Assembly: GCF_000210915.2 (NCBI RefSeq)
Contig: NC_016620.1
Location: 2,046,001-2,110,000 of the forward strand
Length of the DNA stretch: 64,000 bases
DNA from: Halobacteriovorax marinus SJ
GTDB taxonomy: Bacteria; Bdellovibrionota; Bacteriovoracia; Bacteriovoracales; Bacteriovoracaceae
Direction: 5' to 3'
The position numbers were made by a program, and so were the translations under genes. Shown piece after piece: positions 1-8,152 of the stretch. Each line of letters starts with the position of its first letter. Within the stretch, counting starts at the first letter, position 1. Under the pieces are notes generated by a model. It ran no database searches. It was not told the origin of the DNA and saw only the letters and a list, made by a program, of their open reading frames with translations.

Positions 1-1282
1 AGTTATTGAGGTAATCTGCTATGGCCTCAAACTCTTTTGCCACGAAGAGAATAGATAGAGACTCTTTGGCCTGTGATGAATTGAGAGTGTTTTCCATAAG
101 TGATCTAATAAAGACTTCCATCTCCTTACTAATACGATCAGTAATATCTTCATATTTTTTGATCTTAGCAAGTTGTCTAGGACTTCCCTCTGTATCACTT
201 ATATAGATAGCAATTTGATCAAACATTCGATCGACAATACTCTTTAATTTATACATTTCCTTGTGACCTTGCCACAGTGCTGTCGCAGGAATGAGTTCAT
301 CAGATCTACCAAACGCAATTAATCTCTGAGGGATCTTAATCTCTGGTGTTGGAATCATTTTAAAGACAATCTCTCTTATAAACTTAAAGAAAACGAGCGA
401 TACAATAATATTAAAAGCATTCAGCACTGTATAAAAGAATGGAAGAACAAAGTTAAGTCCAATATAAGACTGAACAAGTGCCAAGCTACTAGAAAAGAAT
501 GTAAGATAAATGAGAGCACTTGGAATTGAGAGAGAATTTAAAATAATATTAAAGAGAGCTGAGCGCTGACCTTCAATATTTCCCTTCTTCGAATTTAGGT
601 ACAACTTAATACACGGCCCTAGCGAAGCTCCCGCCATGACAGCACAAGAGAGTTCCACAGAGATATTGTGAGTATAGAAAAAGGCCATGAAGAGACCTAT
701 TAAAAGAACCGTACTATTTAGAAAGTATGATACTAAAACGCCAAGAATAATTGCGATAAGTAGAGAGAGAAATTCGTGACCTTCTACCAAAGAGGTTGGA
801 ATTCTCAGGGTATCTGAATTAAAGAAGTTAATACAGAGATCTAATCCTAAGTAGAGAAAACCTACTCCTAGAACAACTCTAGAAAATAATTTTACGGCCA
901 ATACTCTAATAAAGAAGTGGCCCACGGCACCTATGAAAAGAAATAAGTAAGACCAATGAGAGAGATCAAAAGTGAAGAGCCACGGAAAGATCGAAGCTCC
1001 TAAGTTAACTCCCATAATAAAGAGCGCCGAGATACTAAATTTAACAATTCCCGAATTAACCAGACCAAGAATCATATTGGTGCAAGAGTAAACACTTAGC
1101 ACACTTGCCCCGCTCAAGAGTCCCATTAAAAATGAATTGCGAGATCGAATAACTGTCTTTGCATTTAATCCACGCAGGACTTCACCAAAGAGCGATTGCA
1201 TGGAGAGCACTAGAAAGTTTATAGAGAAAATAAAGAGGGCAACACCGCCTAAGAGCGGCCAGATACGTTCGATGGGAATCAT
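1..1282 (-). CDS. Na+/phosphate cotransporter family protein (NptA/PhoU-like), C-terminus cut by window edge
   Basis: This reading frame runs from an ATG at 1282-1280 to the left edge without a stop, so only the first 427 codons are present. The protein has two blocks of hydrophobic helices followed, from about residue 320, by a charged helical part resembling the PhoU-like tail of Na/Pi cotransporters. The overall plan is that of the PNaS family, which moves phosphate or similar anions with Na+. The family's QSSSATT-type repeats are poorly kept: the first is replaced by SVYSCTNMI and the second by AGASLGPCI, so substrate and even transport activity are uncertain. It starts 2 bases after the stop of the upstream small membrane protein, so the two are probably cotranscribed. 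Confidence 0.7.
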   Translation of the reverse strand, partial: MIPIERIWPLLGGVALFIFSINFLVLSMQSLFGEVLRGLNAKTVIRSRNSFLMGLLSGASVLSVYSCTNMILGLVNSGIVKFSISALFIMGVNLGASIFPWLFTFDLSHWSYLFLFIGAVGHFFIRVLAVKLFSRVVLGVGFLYLGLDLCINFFNSDTLRIPTSLVEGHEFLSLLIAIILGVLVSYFLNSTVLLIGLFMAFFYTHNISVELSCAVMAGASLGPCIKLYLNSKKGNIEGQRSALFNIILNSLSIPSALIYLTFFSSSLALVQSYIGLNFVLPFFYTVLNAFNIIVSLVFFKFIREIVFKMIPTPEIKIPQRLIAFGRSDELIPATALWQGHKEMYKLKSIVDRMFDQIAIYISDTEGSPRQLAKIKKYEDITDRISKEMEVFIRSLMENTLNSSQAKESLSILFVAKEFEAIADYLNN

Positions 1283-1284
1283 AA

Positions 1285-1632
1285 TTAGCTAGTAGTCATC
1301 TTCGCAAAGAAAATTGGAATGATGATATAGAGAATTGTGTCTCGAACAAGATAGAATAAGAAGAAGTAAATGAAGGCCTTTGGCCCTTTATTCCACAATT
1401 TTTCAATTCCAAGATATTGAACTTTCTTGCTCATTGAAATCATAAATGGAGTTTTCCCCCAATGCTTCACGAAGAAACTAAGGGCACCATCAACGCGCTT
1501 GTCGAATCTAATAAAGGCATTTATAACAAATTGCGGAGTCATTCTAAGAAGAAATGCTTTCATCACTTCTCCCCAACGCTCCCAAAATGGTCTACTATCT
1601 TTATTTTCAATTGTATCTACGGCCTTATTCAT
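1285..1632 (-). CDS. small membrane protein, function unknown
   Basis: A 115-residue protein I do not recognise. The N-terminal 80 residues are basic and amphipathic (WERWGEVMKAFLLR and similar). One strongly hydrophobic segment near residues 86-110 is probably a membrane helix, leaving a short tail. The stop codon lies 2 bases before the transporter start, so the two are likely one transcription unit, and this protein may assist the transporter. The start ATG at 1632 faces the heme operon across a divergent intergenic region. Confidence 0.6.
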   Translation of the reverse strand: MNKAVDTIENKDSRPFWERWGEVMKAFLLRMTPQFVINAFIRFDKRVDGALSFFVKHWGKTPFMISMSKKVQYLGIEKLWNKGPKAFIYFFLFYLVRDTILYIIIPIFFAKMTTS

Positions 1633-1781
1633 GGGGATTTATTATCAAAAAATGTTTGCTATGTGAAACAATTTGAAAAAAAACAGTATTCTACATTTTT
1701 GTGACAATATTCCTTAACTATACAGATATATTGATCTAAGTAATTAAAAAGACACATCACAGCAAATCAAAGACGGATATT
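1633..1781. promoter_or_regulatory. divergent intergenic region upstream of the heme operon
   Basis: This 149-base AT-rich spacer lies between a minus-strand small membrane gene and hemA, so it must hold the operon promoter. A TATACA hexamer at 1719-1724 is a possible -10, but no good -35 is found at normal spacing, so the promoter call is tentative. No clear dyad was seen. Confidence 0.3.
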
Positions 1782-2705
1782 ATGATTACTGGACTTAAAG
1801 TTATAAACCTCCCAGCAGGAACAAAAGTTGCGCCTCCAAAGAATGGAGAGCTCTTTATATTGGAAACTTGCCAAAGAACATTGGTCTTAGGCTATAACTT
1901 CGTACCATTTCACCATATTGACTGCACTGGCCTAGACATGGAGACTTTTGTTTCAGACAAGGCCTATAGCTACCTTCTAGAAACCATTTGTGGTTTAAAG
2001 AGTAAACTCCTTGGTGAGAATGAAATCACGTCTCAATTTAAGAAATCCTATACAAAGTATTTAGAGTACGGTGTCAGAAACTCTCAAATCATGTCCATCC
2101 TCGAAAAATTATTTATGGATGCCAAAAAGATTAGAACATCTTACTTGAGAGAAATCGGGCAACAAACTTACGCTGGAATTGCTAGAAAGCTTCTTAGAAC
2201 TATTTCAGACGAAGGAGATGTTCTCATTCTTGGATCTGGGCAATTGGCTGAAGACTCAATTAAGTTACTGGCAAGAAAGTACCGCCTCTTTTTGAGTGCG
2301 AGAAACTCTCTAAAGGCCTTGGCCCTAAAAGAGAAGTATAGTGATTACAATATACAAATCGTTGAATGGGATGATCAAAAGTCTTGGTCAACATTTTCAA
2401 ATATCATTAATACCATTGGTACGAATAGATACTTTATCAATCATGATTTCTTTTTGAATTGGGCAATTAATCAAAAGAGGTTATTCATTGATTTAGGCTC
2501 TCCTTGTATGTTAAATACGCCTTTTAGCACTACAGAAAGTGTCTACAGACTTGAAGATATCTTTGAGTTTGGAAAAGTACTTAATGAAAGTAAACAGCAG
2601 AAAGTTCAAAGCGCCCAAGCAGCAATAGAAACTCTTGTACAAAAAAGAATTAATTCCTTTGCTCTCAGCCTACCTTTCGGCTGGGAGGAAGTTCAGTTTG
2701 TCTAA
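1782..2705 (+). CDS. hemA: glutamyl-tRNA reductase, unusually short
   Basis: Reduces glutamyl-tRNA(Glu) to glutamate-1-semialdehyde, the first committed step of C5 heme synthesis. The catalytic-Cys motif appears as ETCQRT (Cys about residue 29; family STCNRTE). The substrate-domain signature appears as KLLGENEITSQF (family LGEPQILGQ), and an NADPH-binding LGSGQLAE starts near residue 150. At 307 residues it is about 110 shorter than typical enzymes: the N-terminal GINHK-type region is trimmed and most of the C-terminal dimerization helix is missing. It is first in the heme operon and overlaps the next gene by 8 bases. The context makes the function likely despite the length. Confidence 0.85.
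   Translation: MITGLKVINLPAGTKVAPPKNGELFILETCQRTLVLGYNFVPFHHIDCTGLDMETFVSDKAYSYLLETICGLKSKLLGENEITSQFKKSYTKYLEYGVRNSQIMSILEKLFMDAKKIRTSYLREIGQQTYAGIARKLLRTISDEGDVLILGSGQLAEDSIKLLARKYRLFLSARNSLKALALKEKYSDYNIQIVEWDDQKSWSTFSNIINTIGTNRYFINHDFFLNWAINQKRLFIDLGSPCMLNTPFSTTESVYRLEDIFEFGKVLNESKQQKVQSAQAAIETLVQKRINSFALSLPFGWEEVQFV
2683..2690 (+). promoter_or_regulatory. Shine-Dalgarno site that fixes the hemCD start
   Basis: GGGAGGAA lies inside the last codons of hemA, 7 bases before an in-frame TTG at 2698. This supports the TTG rather than the upstream ATG at 2635, because hydroxymethylbilane synthases begin just before the KIGTRGS motif. Confidence 0.75.
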
Positions 2706-4236
2706 GAAAATTTACAAAATCGGTACCCGCGGAAGTTTATTAGCCGTCACACAGTGTACTCAAGTAAAAGAAGAGCTTGAGAAATTAACTGGCGATCAAT
2801 TTGAATTAGAAATCATTAAGACTCAAGGGGATCTCATAACTGACAAACCTCTATGGCAACTTGATGGTAAAGACTTCTTCACCAAAGAATTAGATGAAGC
2901 GCTCCTTACAAATAAAGTTGATATGGTTGTTCACTCTTATAAAGATCTAGGAAGTGAGAGACCGCAAGGAATTAAGCTCGCGGCCATTACCAAGAGACAC
3001 TTCGCTCACGATATTCTCTTTATTAAGAATGAAACAATTAAAAACCTTTCAAATAAGAAAGAGTTTATTGTTGGAACAAGCTCCCCTAGAAGAATTGTAA
3101 ATATAGAAGCTCAGTTATCAGAGTACTTACCTACGGATAATATTAAAGTCGAAACTAAAATGTTACGCGGTAATGTGAATACAAGAATAGGTAAATTAGT
3201 TGATGGTCAATATGATGCCATTGTCTTAGCTCTACCAGGTATTGAGCGTCTCGCTCATAGTGAGAAATCTTTAGAAGAGCTTAAAGTCCTTTTAAAAGAT
3301 CTCAACTATATGATTCTACCCCAGAGTACATTTCCAAGCGCTGCCTCCCAAGGGGCACTTGCTATCGAATGTAACGAAGAAAACACAGAACTTTATCAAA
3401 AGTTACAACTTATCGAAGACAAAGTTACCGTTAGCGAAGTTTCTAGAGAGAGACAAGCATTCAACGGTTACGGTGGAGGTTGTCACCTAGCAGTGGGTGT
3501 GAACGTTAAAAGAGTCGGAGATAATTATATTCACTCGCACCGAGGAAAGAATGAGGATAAGTCGATCTCAGAACTAAGACTAGAAAGTGTGAGCGAGACT
3601 TTTAAAGGCGATAAGACAAATGCTTTCATTGGTCTGCCTCTAGAGAAAGTAAATGGAGAGAGTCACTATATTTACGATGAGTTCATAAATAAAGAACAGA
3701 GCTCCCCTATTTCTTTAAATGAGAAAGCAGACTTCTTTGCAACTAGTAATTACTGTATCAATCAACTTGAAAATAGTAGAGATTCAATAAATAACCTATG
3801 GGCCGCTGGAACTAAGACAATGAAGCAACTTGCCAAGAAAGGCTTCTGGGTAAATGGGACGAGCGATTCACTAGGACATGACGAATTAGAAATTCTAAGA
3901 CAATCAAAATGTATTCAAGTGATGAATCCTAAGATGTCTCTAAATATTTTAACTCATAGAGATTCTGTATCTGATATTGGAAAAGTGATTGGATGCTACG
4001 AGCGCATTGAAACTCCTATGAGCGATGAGTACCGTAGAAAGCTAGAACAAAGTGAAGTCTTCTTCTGGACTAGCTTTAACCAATACCAGAGGTTCTGTGC
4101 ACAAGTTCCATCTATAAAAGATAAGTTTCATTGCACAGGCTTAGGAAAAACAAAGCAAAAATTTGATGAGAATAATATAGCGGCCAAAGCATTTATAGGG
4201 ATAGAAGACTTTAAAGCTTGGCTTAAGGAAGAGTAA
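2698..4236 (+). CDS. hemCD: hydroxymethylbilane synthase fused to a uroporphyrinogen-III synthase-like domain
   Basis: From the TTG start the protein has 512 residues. Residues 1-285 are HemC: KIGTRGSLLA at the N-terminus, GTSSPRR, LRGNVNTR, and the dipyrromethane-cofactor Cys262 in GGGCHLAVG. HemC joins four porphobilinogens into hydroxymethylbilane. The remaining 220 residues look like HemD, which closes the ring with D-ring inversion: AGTKT near 370, FWTSF near 456 and TGLGKT near 480 match the bilobal UroS pattern, although identity is weak. The fusion puts the unstable intermediate next to its cyclase. It overlaps hemA by 8 bases and shares TAATG with hemL, so translation is probably coupled. 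Confidence 0.85.
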   Translation: MSKKIYKIGTRGSLLAVTQCTQVKEELEKLTGDQFELEIIKTQGDLITDKPLWQLDGKDFFTKELDEALLTNKVDMVVHSYKDLGSERPQGIKLAAITKRHFAHDILFIKNETIKNLSNKKEFIVGTSSPRRIVNIEAQLSEYLPTDNIKVETKMLRGNVNTRIGKLVDGQYDAIVLALPGIERLAHSEKSLEELKVLLKDLNYMILPQSTFPSAASQGALAIECNEENTELYQKLQLIEDKVTVSEVSRERQAFNGYGGGCHLAVGVNVKRVGDNYIHSHRGKNEDKSISELRLESVSETFKGDKTNAFIGLPLEKVNGESHYIYDEFINKEQSSPISLNEKADFFATSNYCINQLENSRDSINNLWAAGTKTMKQLAKKGFWVNGTSDSLGHDELEILRQSKCIQVMNPKMSLNILTHRDSVSDIGKVIGCYERIETPMSDEYRRKLEQSEVFFWTSFNQYQRFCAQVPSIKDKFHCTGLGKTKQKFDENNIAAKAFIGIEDFKAWLKEE

Positions 4237-5504
4237 TGACGACACAGAACGAATTATTTGAAAAATCTAAAGACTTAGTACCTGGTGGAGTACATTCACC
4301 AGTGAGAAGTTTTAAAGGCCTCCATACAACACCAAGATTTATTAAAAAGGCCCACGGTGCATTTATAGAAGATGTTGATGGCAAGGACTATATCGATTTC
4401 TGTATGAGCTTTGGACCACTCGTTCTAGGACATAAAGACAGTGATGTTGAGAAGTCTCTAGTAGACGCTCTCTCTAGGGGTTGGAGTTACGGTACATGTG
4501 AACCCTACTCTCTGGATCTAGCGAGCTTTCTACTTTCAAAGATTGACTTCGTTGATCAAATTCGTTTTGTAAATTCTGGGACAGAAGCAGTAATGACGGC
4601 CCTTAGACTTGCAAGAGGAGCAACGAAGAAAGATAAGATCATTAAATTCAATGGCTGCTATCACGGTCACACTGATAGTATGCTTATTAAAGCAGGATCA
4701 GGTCTAGCTGGAACAAGTGAAGCCTCAAGCGCTGGAGTTCCGGAGGGAATCTCTAAAGATACTCTTATTCTAGAACTAGGAAATACTGAAGAAGTGATTC
4801 AATGCTTTAAAGATCACCCAGGGGAAATTGCAGCGATTATTATTGAGCCTCTACCAGCGAATAATGGTCTGCTAATTCAAGAGAAATCATTCCTAGAATT
4901 TCTAAGAAAAATCACTAAAGATAATGACGCTCTTTTAATCTTTGATGAAGTCATCTCTGGTTTTAGAGTTGCCTTTGGTGGGATGGCCGAGTTAACGGGA
5001 ATAACTCCTGATATCGTGACTTACGGAAAAATTATTGGCGGTGGTCTTCCAGTAGGCGCCATTGCTGCAAAGAAAGAGATCATGGATAACCTGGCTCCAG
5101 TTGGTAGTGTATATCAGGCGGGAACTTTAAGTGCCAATCCTCTCGCGATGGTTGGTGGACTTGAGACATTAAAGAAAATGACTCCTAAGGCCTATGAAGA
5201 GATTAATGCTAATACTACAAAAATTATTAATGTCTTTAACAAGTGGTTAAAAGAATATAATGACGGAGAATTCTCTCATTACTCTTTGACGTCACATAGC
5301 TCACTCTTTTGGATTGTTGCTGCCGAGGGAGTCAATTGTATGGATAAAATTCCAGCAGATATTACAGAGAAATTTAACCCACTCTTTGAAACACTCCTAG
5401 AGAAGGGTATCTACCTCTCACCTAATGCCTACGAAGTTGGTTTTGTTAGTCTCGCCCATAATGATGAAGTTATTGGCGAATTAGAGAAGAGGCTTTGGAA
5501 TTAA
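4236..5504 (+). CDS. hemL: glutamate-1-semialdehyde 2,1-aminomutase
   Basis: PLP-dependent class III aminotransferase-fold enzyme that converts glutamate-1-semialdehyde to 5-aminolevulinate. Visible signatures are PGGVHSPVRSF near the N-terminus, VNSGTEAVMTALRLARG, CYHGHTD, FDEVISGFR, and the PLP lysine Lys265 in GKIIGGGLPVG. The length of 422 residues is normal. The ATG overlaps the hemCD stop by one base. It acts directly after HemA; the next enzyme, HemB, is not encoded in this window. Confidence 0.97.
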   Translation: MTTQNELFEKSKDLVPGGVHSPVRSFKGLHTTPRFIKKAHGAFIEDVDGKDYIDFCMSFGPLVLGHKDSDVEKSLVDALSRGWSYGTCEPYSLDLASFLLSKIDFVDQIRFVNSGTEAVMTALRLARGATKKDKIIKFNGCYHGHTDSMLIKAGSGLAGTSEASSAGVPEGISKDTLILELGNTEEVIQCFKDHPGEIAAIIIEPLPANNGLLIQEKSFLEFLRKITKDNDALLIFDEVISGFRVAFGGMAELTGITPDIVTYGKIIGGGLPVGAIAAKKEIMDNLAPVGSVYQAGTLSANPLAMVGGLETLKKMTPKAYEEINANTTKIINVFNKWLKEYNDGEFSHYSLTSHSSLFWIVAAEGVNCMDKIPADITEKFNPLFETLLEKGIYLSPNAYEVGFVSLAHNDEVIGELEKRLWN

Positions 5505-6398
5505 TTGAAAAAAAATAGAAGCCTCATCATATTAACCACTCTACTTATAGGGACGACTTTGGCCTTGGCCATGTGGTGGACTTATTTACTCTATGTCTTT
5601 GGAGATAAATTAGATCAACTAACTGAGAGTATGCCCAATATAGGTTTAGGTGGTAATATTATACGAATGCTCAAATGGGAGGCCTCAACATTTATTGTTC
5701 TTATTCTCCTCCTCACGATAAGCTTTCTCGTAATCTTCTTTAAAGATCACAGAAAGACCAAAGCTTTACAAAACTTCTTTGCCAGTCTAACTCATGAGCT
5801 AAAGACTCCTCTGGCCAGCATTAGGTTACAGTCTGAAGTCATTACCGATGTGGCCGAGAGCTTAAAAAGTGAACAACTCACTAAGCTTACGAATCGACTG
5901 ATTGAGGACACGGCCAACTTAGAAACACAGATGGATAAAATCCTACAGCTCTCAAGATTAGAAAGAGGAGGAACCCTCAATCTTGTCCCTGTAAATTTAT
6001 CAACCGTCCTAAATAAAGTGATAAAGAACTACCGAGATCAATTTGAGATCACACTAAATAACTCATTAGATTTTGAAATACTCGGTGATGAACTCGCTAT
6101 TGAACTCATCTTCAAAAACTTACTTGAAAACACAAAGAACCATACCAACTCTAAAACTATTGATATCCAAATGACAGAGAGTGAAGAAAATATCACTCTA
6201 AACTATAAGGACTATGGAAAGTTTAATGGAGATAGATCTAGACTTGGAAATATCTTCTACAAGTACGACAGTAAAAAAGGAAGTGGTATTGGACTCTACC
6301 TCATAAAGAAATTCATGCTCCTTATGGAAGGATTATTGATTTTAGGTGGTGATGAGTCCCTAGAAATTTCACTTAAATTTAAGAGAGTTCACTCATGA
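5505..6398 (+). CDS. two-membrane-helix sensor histidine kinase inside the heme operon
   Basis: A 297-residue kinase starting with TTG directly after the hemL stop. Two membrane helices (about 7-30 and 61-79) enclose a periplasmic loop of only about 30 residues, so it probably senses a membrane or redox signal rather than a bulky ligand. The H-box is LTHELKTPLASIR with His97. The N-box is FKNLLENTKNH and the G-box is GSGIGLYLIKKF. The ATP-binding D-box is degenerate (KDYGKF instead of DxGxG). It overlaps its response regulator by 4 bases and sits between hemL and hemE, which suggests a role in tuning heme synthesis; that is an inference from location only. Confidence 0.9.
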   Translation: MKKNRSLIILTTLLIGTTLALAMWWTYLLYVFGDKLDQLTESMPNIGLGGNIIRMLKWEASTFIVLILLLTISFLVIFFKDHRKTKALQNFFASLTHELKTPLASIRLQSEVITDVAESLKSEQLTKLTNRLIEDTANLETQMDKILQLSRLERGGTLNLVPVNLSTVLNKVIKNYRDQFEITLNNSLDFEILGDELAIELIFKNLLENTKNHTNSKTIDIQMTESEENITLNYKDYGKFNGDRSRLGNIFYKYDSKKGSGIGLYLIKKFMLLMEGLLILGGDESLEISLKFKRVHS

Positions 6399-7105
6399 TA
6401 AATGGTAAGATTCTAATAGTAGAAGATGAGAAAAATCTTGGTATTACGCTGCAAGAATATTTGAGTGGACTAGGTCACAACTGTAGACTCGCCACAGATG
6501 TTAAAAGCGCAAAAGAAATCTTTAGTGACTTCTCCCCTAAAATCATACTCATGGACATAGGACTTCCCGATGGGAATGGTCTAGATCTAGCAAGAGAGTT
6601 TCGTGCGAGTAGAAAAGACTTTGTTCTTCTCTTTCTCTCTGCCCAGAACGATCCAGAAACGAGAGTTGAAGGACTAGAGATAGGAGCAGAGGACTACATT
6701 ACAAAACCTTTCGCCCTAAAAGAATTGGTTCTAAGACTAAATAGAATCCTAGAGCATCAAGAAAGCCTAGTGAGCTTTGCAGACGAAATTCAGGTTGGAG
6801 ATCTCAAAATTTGGTTTAAGAAGTTTGAGATTGAAAATGCACTTGGTGAAACAATACCGATGTCACAGAAAGAGTGCTCTATTTTAGAATTACTTATGGC
6901 CAATGAATCAAAGGCAACAACAAGAGAAGAAATAATAGAAAAAATATGGGGAGAAGATAAGTTCCCTTCAAATAGAACAGTTGATAATTATATTGTTTCG
7001 CTAAGAAAGTGGTGTGAGACATCAAAGCAAAATGCAATTGAAATAAAAAGTATTAGAGGAATTGGCTATAAATTAATATGCAATTCTAAAGTTATAGAAC
7101 GATAA
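6395..7105 (+). CDS. OmpR/PhoB-family response regulator inside the heme operon
   Basis: A 236-residue regulator. Receiver domain (1-120): acidic pair in IVEDE, phosphoacceptor Asp54 in LMDIGLPDGNG, and Lys in ITKPF. The C-terminal winged helix ends in the family signature NRTVDNYIVSLRKW followed by IRGIGYKL. Its ATG lies inside the kinase stop (ATGA), so the two are made together. The DNA target is unknown; autoregulation of the heme operon is possible. hemE follows after 9 bases. Confidence 0.93.
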   Translation: MINGKILIVEDEKNLGITLQEYLSGLGHNCRLATDVKSAKEIFSDFSPKIILMDIGLPDGNGLDLAREFRASRKDFVLLFLSAQNDPETRVEGLEIGAEDYITKPFALKELVLRLNRILEHQESLVSFADEIQVGDLKIWFKKFEIENALGETIPMSQKECSILELLMANESKATTREEIIEKIWGEDKFPSNRTVDNYIVSLRKWCETSKQNAIEIKSIRGIGYKLICNSKVIER

Positions 7106-7114
7106 GAGGAAGAA

Positions 7115-8152
7115 ATGGGTTTATTTAACGACAGAACACAAAGAGACGGAAAAACAGGTGTACCTGTATGGTTCATGAGACAAGCTGGGAGATACCACTC
7201 TCATTACCAAAACATAAAGAAGAATTCAGACTTTATGACTATGTGTAAAACTCCCGCATTAGCGAACGAAATCACTCATGGCCCAATCGATGATTTTAAA
7301 TTTGATGCAGCAATTCTCTTCTCAGACCTATTATTCCCTCTAGAGCAAATGGGAATGGGCCTCGTTTATAATCCAGGACCAATCCTTGATAAGAGAATCA
7401 ACACATTGGATGATTTAAAACAACTGGAGCTAAAAGCTAGTGCTAGAGAGTTTTATAACTTTCAAAAAGAAGCATGTACCCTACTGAGAAGCTCACTTGA
7501 TAAGAGTAAAACTCTACTCGGATTTGTAGGTGCACCTTTTACACTTTACTCCTATGCAGTGGAAGGAAGTCATGCAGGTAACTTAACGAGCTCAAAACTA
7601 GGTCTCTATGACGGACGTTTTCATGGATTCTTAGAAAAACTTATTCCGGAATTAGTTGAGAATATGTGTATCCAAGCAGAGGGTGGAGCTGATGCCATGT
7701 GCCTCTTTGATACAGCAGTGGGAGAACTACACTTCAATGATTTTAAGAAATATATAATTCCTGCACTAAAGTCTGTAACAAAGGCCTTTAGAGAAAGACA
7801 TCCTGATAAGAAAGTCATCTATTACTCCAAACTGACTCATATGGAGTATCTAAGAGAGATTCAGGACGACAATATTGATGTTCTAGGAATTGATTGGAGA
7901 ATGAATCTATCAAATGCTCTAAGTGAACTTGGAAATGATTACTATATTCAAGGAAATTTCGACCCAAGTTGGTTACATCTTCCTTGGGAACATGTGGAGT
8001 CTAATCTTAATGAAATGTGGCAGGGCCTACAAGATAAGAACCTACCACTTGATAAGTGGATCTGTGGTCTGGGTCATGGAGTTCTACAACACACACCTGA
8101 GAGTAATGTTAGAAATGCGGTAGAGTATATCCACAATAACTTTCTTTATTAA
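7115..8152 (+). CDS. hemE: uroporphyrinogen decarboxylase
   Basis: Removes the four acetate carboxyls of uroporphyrinogen III to give coproporphyrinogen III. Family signatures are PVWFMRQAGRY near residue 20 with the substrate-binding arginines, the acidic FSDLLFP stretch, and FVGAPFTLYSY. The length of 345 residues is normal. A good ribosome site (GAGGAAG) lies 4 bases before the ATG. Its stop overlaps the hemN start by one base. Confidence 0.97.
   Translation: MGLFNDRTQRDGKTGVPVWFMRQAGRYHSHYQNIKKNSDFMTMCKTPALANEITHGPIDDFKFDAAILFSDLLFPLEQMGMGLVYNPGPILDKRINTLDDLKQLELKASAREFYNFQKEACTLLRSSLDKSKTLLGFVGAPFTLYSYAVEGSHAGNLTSSKLGLYDGRFHGFLEKLIPELVENMCIQAEGGADAMCLFDTAVGELHFNDFKKYIIPALKSVTKAFRERHPDKKVIYYSKLTHMEYLREIQDDNIDVLGIDWRMNLSNALSELGNDYYIQGNFDPSWLHLPWEHVESNLNEMWQGLQDKNLPLDKWICGLGHGVLQHTPESNVRNAVEYIHNNFLY

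Noticed and set aside
1427-1704. Two plus-strand frames opposite the small membrane protein gene
   Set aside because: They have no ribosome site, overlap each other in different frames and are complementary to a better-supported minus-strand gene.
2635-2697. Longer N-terminus for hemC starting at ATG 2635
   Set aside because: It has no ribosome site, lies fully inside hemA and adds residues unlike any HemC; the TTG at 2698 has a strong site.
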